In this document: positions 55,496 to 64,000 of the stretch, in pieces | Position numbering within the stretch: position 1 is the stretch's first letter | How the letters are laid out: each line of letters starts with the position of its first letter | Origin: Actinomycetota bacterium | Lineage (GTDB): Bacteria > Actinomycetota > Actinomycetes > S36-B12 > CAIYMF01 | DNA length: 64,000 bases | Assembly: GCA_020161245.1 (NCBI GenBank) | Contig: JAIUOK010000014.1 | Span: 21,756 to 85,755, forward strand | Direction: 5' to 3' | The notes under the pieces: generated by a model | The model's input: only the letters and a program-made list of their open reading frames with translations | Databases searched by the model: none | What the model was told of the DNA's origin: nothing | Translations under genes and position numbers: made by a program

Positions 55496-56739
55496 TGGCC
55501 CAGCCCTGGGCGGACGTGCGGGCGGAGGTCCGCGAGCTGCTGCTCGCGCCGTCGCTCGTGCGCGCCGTCGCTGCCGGCCGCCGCCGCGGCGCGGCGCTCG
55601 AGTGGCGACGGGCCGAGGTTCGGCCCGTCGAGCTCAAGGCGGGGCGCCGCCTGCAGGTCGTCCGCTACGACGAGCGTCAGGCGCACACGTCCAACTACGA
55701 CGACACCGGCGCCGCCGAGGCCGTCGACGGCCTGCTCGAGCAGGGCTTCGGCAACTGGCACGTCGAGACCACGGACGAGGTCGTGCAGGTGCGGATCACC
55801 AAGAAGGGCGACGCGATGACGCACCGCTCGCCGCGCGGCGACGCGCCCGCGCCGCCGTCCGGCCACGACCGCGCCAAGCCCCGCCTGCTCGACGTCGAGC
55901 ACGCCGACGTCCGCGCGTTCCTCATGGCTGTGGGCGTCGCCGACCGCTCGGGCGTGATCAAGCCGACCAAGCAGGACAAGTACAGGCAGGTCGAGCAGTT
56001 CGTGCGCCTGCTCGACGCCGCGGTGTCCGATGCCGTGACTGCGGGCGCGCTCCGGGAGGCGACGCCTGAGAAGCCCTGGCGCGTGGTCGATCTCGGCTGC
56101 GGCAACGCCTACCTGACGGTGGGGGCGTACGTCTGGCTCGCGCGGGTGCGCAGGCTGCCGGTGGCGGTGCACGGTGTCGACGTCCGCGAGTCGTTCCGCG
56201 ACCGCAACGCGGCGCTCGCCGAGGAGCTCGGCTGGTCGTCCGGCCTCACCTTCGAGGCTGCGTCCATCGAGGACGCCGCCGACGAGCCCTACGACGTCGT
56301 CATCGCGCTGCACGCCTGCGACACCGCGACCGACGACGCTCTCGCGCGGGCTGTGCACTGGCAGGCGCCCGTGCTTCTCGCCGCGCCCTGCTGCCACCAC
56401 GACCTCCAGAAGCAGATCTCGCGGCGGACCACACCCTCGCCCTACGGCTCGCTCACCCGTCACGGGCTGCTGCGCGAGCGGTTCGTCGACGTGCTCACCG
56501 ACGCGGTGCGCTCGCTGCTGCTGCGGCTGGTCGGCTACCGCGTCGACACGGTCGAGTTCGTGAGCGACCTGCACACGCCGCGCAACCTGCTGATCCGCGC
56601 GGTGCGCACCGGGGCACCGCCCACCCGCGACGACCTCGCCGAGTACAACGCGCTCGTGGCCGACTGGTCGATCGCGCCTGCGCTGGCCGCGCGCATCGCT
56701 CCCGAGCTCGACGACGCCCGCGCGCGGGCCCGCGCCTGA
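55495..56739 (+). CDS. SAM-dependent methyltransferase (Methyltransf_32/METTL25-like)
   Basis: A 414-residue protein. The N-terminal ~110 residues carry RYDERQAHTSNYD and a predicted RNA/ligand-binding fold. The Rossmann methyltransferase domain has motif I VVDLGCGNAYLT near residue 200, an acidic loop HGVDVRESF, and later ALHACDTATDDA and APCCHHDLQKQI. These match the Methyltransf_32 family, related to METTL25/RRNAD1. Substrate unknown, possibly RNA. Co-translated with the mycothiol-type enzyme (TAGTG). Confidence 0.85.
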   Translation: MAQPWADVRAEVRELLLAPSLVRAVAAGRRRGAALEWRRAEVRPVELKAGRRLQVVRYDERQAHTSNYDDTGAAEAVDGLLEQGFGNWHVETTDEVVQVRITKKGDAMTHRSPRGDAPAPPSGHDRAKPRLLDVEHADVRAFLMAVGVADRSGVIKPTKQDKYRQVEQFVRLLDAAVSDAVTAGALREATPEKPWRVVDLGCGNAYLTVGAYVWLARVRRLPVAVHGVDVRESFRDRNAALAEELGWSSGLTFEAASIEDAADEPYDVVIALHACDTATDDALARAVHWQAPVLLAAPCCHHDLQKQISRRTTPSPYGSLTRHGLLRERFVDVLTDAVRSLLLRLVGYRVDTVEFVSDLHTPRNLLIRAVRTGAPPTRDDLAEYNALVADWSIAPALAARIAPELDDARARARA

Positions 56740-56740
56740 C

Positions 56741-57769
56741 GTGCGCCGGGCCTGGCTCGCCGCTGCCTGCGCCGTCGTCGTCTGCGCGCTGGTCCCGACC
56801 GCCCCTGCGTCGGCCGCCGACGGGCCGTCGGTCGTCTGCCGCTTCACCGACGACCGGCTCACCGAGATCAGCGGGATCACCTGGAGCCCACGGCATCCCG
56901 GCGTCTACTGGGTGCACAACGACTCCAGCGGCGGGCCCTACCTGTACGCCGTCGACGGGTCGACCTGCACCACCCTCGCGCGGATCCGCGTCGGCGGGAT
57001 CGGCGCGCGCGACCTCGAGGCGGTGGCGACCGGCGTCGACCCGTCCGGGGAGCCCGTGCTGTGGCTCGGCGACATCGGCGACAACCGCGACTCGTGGCCC
57101 GAGGTGCGGCTCCACGCGATCCGCGAGCCGGCCGAGCTCGTCGACCAGCAGGTGCAGGCGACGACGTACCGATTCACCTACTCCGACGGCTCGCACAACG
57201 CGGAGGCGCTGCTCGCCAGCCCGACGTCGCCGGACGTGTGGGTCGTCACGAAGCAGCTCGCCCGCGGCGGGGTGTGGAAGGTGCCGCTGTCGACGTCGAC
57301 GGTCGCGGAGGCTCGCCGGGTGGCGAGGGTGGGTGGCCTCGTCACCGACGCCGCCGTATCGCCCGACGGGTCGCAGTTCGTGCTGCGCGACTACCTCGGC
57401 GCGCGGCTGTTCGCGATGCCGCCGCGCAACGCCTCGGTCGCCGGGGGAACGCGGGTCGGGCTGCCGGCCCAGCCGCAGGGCGAGGCGATCACGTTCACCG
57501 CCGACGGCTCCGCGCTGCTCGTGGCCTCCGAGTCCGACGACGCCCTGTGGTCGGTCCCCCTTCCGGCGGCGGAGGCCCCGTCCACCACGTCGGCGCCGCC
57601 GTCCGCCTCGGACCCCGACGACGGGCAGCCGAGTGACTCGCAGTCGTCCTCGGCCGCCCCGGCGCCCCCGGGCCTCGGGGGTGGCCCTGCCGCGTGGCTG
57701 CTCGTCGCCGCTGCCACCGCCGCAGCTGTCGGCGTCGCCGTGTACGCCTCGAGGAACCTCCGTCGCTGA
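56741..57769 (+). CDS. exported beta-propeller-like protein with C-terminal anchor
   Basis: A 342-residue protein with a cleavable signal peptide (VVVCALVPTAPASA). A beta-propeller-like region follows (ISGITWSPRHPGVYWVHNDS; ARDLEAVATGVDPSGEPVLW; GEAITFTADGSALLVASES). Then come a Ser/Pro-rich stalk and a C-terminal helix with basic tail (WLLVAAATAAAVGVAVYASR). The tail has no LPXTG, so it is membrane-anchored, not sortase-linked. The GTG start lies one base after the methyltransferase stop. Confidence 0.78.
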   Translation: MRRAWLAAACAVVVCALVPTAPASAADGPSVVCRFTDDRLTEISGITWSPRHPGVYWVHNDSSGGPYLYAVDGSTCTTLARIRVGGIGARDLEAVATGVDPSGEPVLWLGDIGDNRDSWPEVRLHAIREPAELVDQQVQATTYRFTYSDGSHNAEALLASPTSPDVWVVTKQLARGGVWKVPLSTSTVAEARRVARVGGLVTDAAVSPDGSQFVLRDYLGARLFAMPPRNASVAGGTRVGLPAQPQGEAITFTADGSALLVASESDDALWSVPLPAAEAPSTTSAPPSASDPDDGQPSDSQSSSAAPAPPGLGGGPAAWLLVAAATAAAVGVAVYASRNLRR

Positions 57770-57852
57770 CCCCGCGGGCCGTGGCCCGGGACCTGCCACG
57801 GGTCGGCTGCGCCCGCGCTGGTCGGTCCCGCGATCAGGTCGGGCGGAACGGG

Positions 57853-58467
57853 TCAGTCGGAGTACTCGAGGGCGGGGTGGCGGGGATCGTCGCAGCGGAC
57901 CACGAGGTCGGCGCTGCCCTCCGGGTGGTTGTCCTCGGCGTAGCGCTTGAGCGCGGGCAGAGTCCACTGCTGGTCCTCGGGAGTCCGCCGCCGCAGCGCA
58001 GCCGGGGTCAGGCGCAGGTGCACCGTGAGGTCGGCGTCGAGCCAGCGTCCGAGCAGCGTGGACCCGCTCAGCACGACGACGCCGTCGTCGGGCAGCTCCA
58101 CCGGCGTCGCGCGCAGCGAGCGGTCGGTCTCCGGGTCGCGCAGCCCGGGGAGCACGCGGCCGGTGGCGGGGAAGGGGTCGAGCACCTCGCGGCGCAGGGC
58201 GTCGACGTCGAGCCAGAGGTCGAGGTAGGCATCGGCGTCCTGCTTGCCGTACTCGAAGCGCTGCCCGGCCGGCCGCCAGAAGCGGTCGGCGCGCACGTGC
58301 ACCGCGGTGCGCGGCGCCAGGGCTTCGACGACGGCCGCGCCGAGCGCATCGGGATCCGCGGCCTCGGCGCCGTCGATGATCACCCGCACCCGGCCCTCGC
58401 GCTCGTGCACCCGCGACACGATGGCGGTGACCACGCCCGACGGCGTCGTCGCCCGCACCTGCCGCAT
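57853..58467 (-). CDS. uridine kinase-like protein with degenerate P-loop
   Basis: A 204-residue P-loop-kinase-fold protein. The position of Walker A reads VIIDGAEAADPDALG, lacking the GK[ST] needed to grip ATP phosphate, while the rest (FWRPAGQRFEYGKQD; DADAYLDLWLDVDALRREVL; VVVLSGSTLLGR) follows actinobacterial uridine-kinase-like proteins. It may be inactive as a kinase or use an altered loop. CAGGAT lies 6 nt before the ATG. No nucleoside genes are adjacent. Confidence 0.75.
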   Translation of the reverse strand: MRQVRATTPSGVVTAIVSRVHEREGRVRVIIDGAEAADPDALGAAVVEALAPRTAVHVRADRFWRPAGQRFEYGKQDADAYLDLWLDVDALRREVLDPFPATGRVLPGLRDPETDRSLRATPVELPDDGVVVLSGSTLLGRWLDADLTVHLRLTPAALRRRTPEDQQWTLPALKRYAEDNHPEGSADLVVRCDDPRHPALEYSD

Positions 58468-58594
58468 CCCCCGATCCTGCCAGCCGCACGGCTTCCTGCG
58501 GTCGGGCCCCGTGCCGACCTGCTCGTGCCTCCCGGCCGCCACGGCGTGCGACCCGCTCGGGCACGATGCGCCGTACTCCTGAGAGGGTGGGGGC

Positions 58595-59176
58595 GTGTCC
58601 GACGCCGTCCCCTCCGACCGCCCCGCCGGCTCCCGCTGGTCGACCCGCCGCTGGCTGGTCGTCGGCCTCGTCGTGGTGGTGCTCGCCGTCTGGTTCGCGA
58701 TCCGCTACGCGCTCGCGTCCGAGCGCGAGCAGCAGTTCTTCAGCACCGTCGTGGCCTCCACAGGCAAGGCCTTCGACGAGCTCGAGCGCCAGTCGGCGCT
58801 GCCCGCTGCCGACCGCAGCCGCGAGCAGCTCGAGACCGTCGCCGGGATCGAGCTGCGCGACATCCACGGCGCGGAGCTGATGAAGGTCGGCTTCCCGGCG
58901 GCTTCGCTGGCGGGCGGCACCCAGTACGCGCTGCTGGTCGCCAGGTCGACGACGTCGGACCTCAACTGGTCGTTCGGAGTCGAGGGCCGCTACGTCGAGC
59001 TGCTCCTGCGCGGCACCTACACCGGCGCCGAGCCCGACGAGTCGATGTGCGTGGTGCGGATCTACCAGCCCGGCTACCCGCGCTCGACCACCGAGGAGTT
59101 CGCCTACGGCGACGACTTCGAGGCCCCGCCCTGCACCGACGCCGACCTCGCAGCAGCCGGCGGCATCGCGTCGTAG
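58595..59176 (+). CDS. single-pass membrane hypothetical protein
   Basis: A 193-residue protein with one N-terminal helix (WLVVGLVVVVLAVWFAIRYA) and a periplasmic-side domain (about residues 45-185) with VRIYQPGYPRSTTEEFAYGD and two cysteines that could form a disulfide. No family recognised. GAGGGT lies 6 nt before the GTG. It ends next to a 54-bp palindrome. Confidence 0.7.
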   Translation: MSDAVPSDRPAGSRWSTRRWLVVGLVVVVLAVWFAIRYALASEREQQFFSTVVASTGKAFDELERQSALPAADRSREQLETVAGIELRDIHGAELMKVGFPAASLAGGTQYALLVARSTTSDLNWSFGVEGRYVELLLRGTYTGAEPDESMCVVRIYQPGYPRSTTEEFAYGDDFEAPPCTDADLAAAGGIAS

Positions 59177-59183
59177 AACTGCT

Positions 59184-59237
59184 CGCTCTGGATGGGTGAG
59201 CGACGGCTAGAGGCGTCGTTCACCCATCCAGAGCGGG
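59184..59237. repeat. 54-bp palindromic repeat, copy B (best hairpin)
   Basis: CGCTCTGGATGGGTGA (59184-59199) pairs perfectly with TCACCCATCCAGAGCG (59220-59235), and GCGACG...CGTCG extends the stem to a small loop. It ends at the base before the convergent MFS stop codon. Same length and outer arms as copies A and C; centre shared with A. Confidence 0.9.
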
Positions 59238-60428
59238 TCAGACGCCGTCGGGGTGCACCGGGAACAGGCGCACGAGGACGATCGCGACGACGGTGAGCAG
59301 CGGCACCAGCAGGAACGCGGTGTGGACGCCGAGGCGGTCGGCGACGAACGCGAGCAGGAACGGTGCGACGCCGCTCGCCACGCCGGCGGCGACCGACGTG
59401 AGGCCGGCGCCGCGGTCGACCTGCCCCTCGGTGGAGGCCACGGCGCGGGCGATGCCCAGGGGCGACTGCAGCCCGAGCCCCATGCCGACGAGCAGCATGC
59501 CGAGGAGCACGGGCACGGGCGAGCCGGTGAGCCACGCCAGAGCGAACCCGACCAGGGCCAGCACCATCGAGCCGACGAGCACGCGCTCGGCGCCGAGCCG
59601 GGTGACGACGGGCCCGCCGCCGAGCCGGCCGATGGCCATGCCGCCCACGATCGTCACGAGCGCGGCAGCAGCCGCTGCCTCGCCGAGGCCGGCACGCTCG
59701 CGCAGCAGGTCGCTGCCCCACAGCGTGAGCGAGAACTCCGCCCCCACCGCGCAGGCGAACACGCCGAGCGCGGGCCAGAAGCGCCGCGGAAGCGGGCCGC
59801 GCGGGGCGTGGCCGGGCTCGTCGTCGGGGTGGCCGTGCGGCCCGTCGTACGCCGCGAGGTCGCGGCCGCGGACGACCTCGATGATCACGAACAGCACGCA
59901 CGACACCAGAAGGCCCGCGCGCCAGCCCCAGCCGAGAGCGACGAGGCCGCCGATCGTGAGCGGGCCGAGCAGGCCGACGAGCGTCGCGAGCCCGTGTGCC
60001 TCGGTCATGGCCCGGGGCGCGGCAGGGCCGTGATGGTCGGGGATGAACGCGTTGACGCCGACCATGACGTACGTGCCGCCGAGGCCGGCGATCGTGGCGC
60101 CGAGCAACGTCACCCAGAGCACCGGGAAGCCGATGTAGAGCCCGAGCCCGGCCACGATCAGGGCCGACCCGATCCGCAGGAGCGGGCCGCGGCCGAGGCG
60201 CCGCACGATCGCGGACGCCGTCAGCCCGCCCGCCACGGTGCCGACAGCGAGGCCGGTGCCGTGCAGGGCTGCGACAGCACGGGAGTACCCCTGCTCGTCG
60301 CGCATCAGGGCGACCGTGGGCGAGAACGCGTAGAGGAAGTAGCCGAAGACGGCCGACTGCGCGTAGACGATCCACGTCGTGACGTCGCGGACCGGGCGCG
60401 GCGCGGCGACCACGGCCTGCCCGCTCAT
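59238..60428 (-). CDS. MFS transporter
   Basis: A 396-residue, 12-helix major facilitator. First-half motifs are YSRAVAALHGTGLAVGTVAG and the A-loop VRRLGRGPLLRIG; in the second half GRLGGGPVVTRLGAERVLVG is the repeated loop. A His/Asp-rich cytoplasmic loop lies near residue 200 (DGPHGHPDDEPGH). Substrate unknown. It lies 22 bp downstream of serC on the same strand order (serC stop at 60451), so both could share a transcript. Confidence 0.85.
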   Translation of the reverse strand: MSGQAVVAAPRPVRDVTTWIVYAQSAVFGYFLYAFSPTVALMRDEQGYSRAVAALHGTGLAVGTVAGGLTASAIVRRLGRGPLLRIGSALIVAGLGLYIGFPVLWVTLLGATIAGLGGTYVMVGVNAFIPDHHGPAAPRAMTEAHGLATLVGLLGPLTIGGLVALGWGWRAGLLVSCVLFVIIEVVRGRDLAAYDGPHGHPDDEPGHAPRGPLPRRFWPALGVFACAVGAEFSLTLWGSDLLRERAGLGEAAAAAALVTIVGGMAIGRLGGGPVVTRLGAERVLVGSMVLALVGFALAWLTGSPVPVLLGMLLVGMGLGLQSPLGIARAVASTEGQVDRGAGLTSVAAGVASGVAPFLLAFVADRLGVHTAFLLVPLLTVVAIVLVRLFPVHPDGV

Positions 60429-60450
60429 GCCATGCCCCCCGTCGGGGCCG

Positions 60451-63104
<2,654 letters not shown>

Positions 63105-63334
63105 TGACGCGCTCCGTTCTGACGGGGCGCGGTGCTGCGCGCCCGTAGTGCTCCCGCTCCTGTGGGGGCGGGCCTGGTCGGCCGGCGCCGATCCCGGTGG
63201 GGCGGTCGGCGCAGCCTCCCCATCCTGGCAAACCCCGCCCCTCCGCGGGGACGGCAGGGTCGTTTGACCCTGGCGGCGGTCCGGCCGCCGTCCACCACCG
63301 GGCGCCGGCGCCTCCCGGGCGGGAGGATGGGGCC

Positions 63335-64000
63335 ATGGCGGAGGAGTCGCACCACGACCACGACGTGCACCGGCAGGGGCTGGCAGGGATGCGCCTGCAC
63401 TACGACCAGGGCCGGCTCGTCGAGGGCGACCTCGCCCCGGCGCCGCTCGCGCAGTTCACGCGCTGGCTCGGCGAGGCCGTGCAGGCGGGCGTCACGGAAC
63501 CCAACGCGATGGTGGTCGCGACGTCCGACGCCGACGGCGTCCCCTCGGCGCGCACGGTGCTGCTCAAGGCCGCCGACGGGCGGGGCTTCGCGTTCTACAC
63601 CAACCACCAGTCGCGCAAGGGCCGCGCGCTCCGCGACAACCCGCGGGCGTCCGCAGTGTTCCCCTGGCTGCCGCTGAACCGCCAGGTCGTCGTCGTGGGC
63701 GACGTCGAGCAGGTGTCCCGCGAGGAGTCGGCGGCGTACTTCTCCAGCCGCCCCTACGGCAGCCGGCTCGGCGCCTGGGCCAGCGCGCAGTCGACCGTGA
63801 TCGCATCGCGCGACGTCCTCAAGGCGAGGTACGCCGAGCTCGCCGCGGCCTTCCCGGACACCGGCTCGCCCGACGACGTCCCGCTGCCCGACGCGTGGGG
63901 CGGCTACGTCATCCGACCGGTGTCGGTCGAGTTCTGGCAGGGCCGGCCCTCGCGGCTGCACGACCGCCTGCGCTACGTCCGCCGCGACGCCGGCACCCCC
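63335..64000 (+). CDS. pdxH: pyridoxamine 5'-phosphate oxidase (3' end missing)
   Basis: The open frame runs 222 codons to the window edge without a stop, so the gene is partial by perhaps a dozen codons. It is a typical FMN-dependent PdxH. The N-terminal substrate segment is GMRLHYDQGRLVEGDLAPAP, with SARTVLLKAADGRGFAFYTN, the HQSRKGRALRDNP FMN loop and the C-terminal EFWQGRPSRLHDRLRYVRR. It oxidises PNP/PMP to PLP, the cofactor of SerC, KynU and the ThrC-like enzyme here. GAGGAT lies 6 nt before the ATG. Confidence 0.94.
   Translation, partial: MAEESHHDHDVHRQGLAGMRLHYDQGRLVEGDLAPAPLAQFTRWLGEAVQAGVTEPNAMVVATSDADGVPSARTVLLKAADGRGFAFYTNHQSRKGRALRDNPRASAVFPWLPLNRQVVVVGDVEQVSREESAAYFSSRPYGSRLGAWASAQSTVIASRDVLKARYAELAAAFPDTGSPDDVPLPDAWGGYVIRPVSVEFWQGRPSRLHDRLRYVRRDAGTP

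Overview
This is a 64-kb stretch of a very GC-rich chromosome from a member of the Actinomycetota. The gene content supports that: CarD, the actinobacterial families DUF3027, DUF3263 and DUF2530, a mycothiol-dependent-type enzyme, an F420/PPOX-type flavoprotein, a GroEL2-type chaperonin behind CIRCE operators, and an XPB helicase with its WYL-type partner. Many genes have no Shine-Dalgarno sequence but carry a TANNNT hexamer 6-7 nt before the start codon, the usual mark of leaderless actinobacterial transcripts. The genus cannot be fixed from the window. I see no phage, insertion sequence, CRISPR array or defence island.

Layout. 0.2-6.1 kb: carD, a PIN/TRAM protein, ispD-ispF (isoprenoids), a PPOX flavoprotein and cysS-rlmB. 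6.1-14.4 kb, mostly minus strand: a cation/proton antiporter, DUF4032, an orphan sugar-ABC ATPase, otsB-otsA (trehalose), kynureninase, then tRNA-Thr. 14.4-22.8 kb: small proteins, MFS and kinase-like genes, a secreted phosphoesterase, a sulfotransferase, a potassium channel, cupin, DUF3263 and a LytR_C protein. 22.9-24.8 kb: a SAM riboswitch, a threonine-synthase-family enzyme and a ThiS/MoaD sulfur carrier, which together look like a methionine (homocysteine) module. 24.8-28.7 kb: an arsenic island with thioredoxin-like protein, ArsP-type permease, two ArsR, ArsI/CadI, ArsC and aquaporin. 28.9-38.4 kb: mgsA, DUF5709, groEL under two CIRCE operators, pheA, GNAT, CPA1 antiporter, LtrA and XPB helicase. 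38.5-46.3 kb: a secreted GH44 glycosidase, an overlapping GNAT/N-acylamino acid racemase pair and a large PAS-GAF-GGDEF-EAL protein. 46.3-58.5 kb: the XPB-associated WYL-type protein, HAD, epimerase, cold-shock protein, DUF3027, DUF2530, a 30-residue microprotein, a mycothiol-type enzyme, a methyltransferase and a degenerate uridine kinase. 58.6-64 kb: an MFS exporter, serC, citrate synthase and pdxH, which runs off the window.

The parts most worth a second look are three. The first is the riboswitch/ThrC-like/sulfur-carrier module, which may make homocysteine from O-phosphohomoserine rather than threonine. The second is the GNAT plus N-succinylamino acid racemase pair. The third is a set of palindromic intergenic elements: three 54-bp relatives, each exactly between convergent genes, a near-perfect ~125-bp inverted repeat, and two other hairpins.
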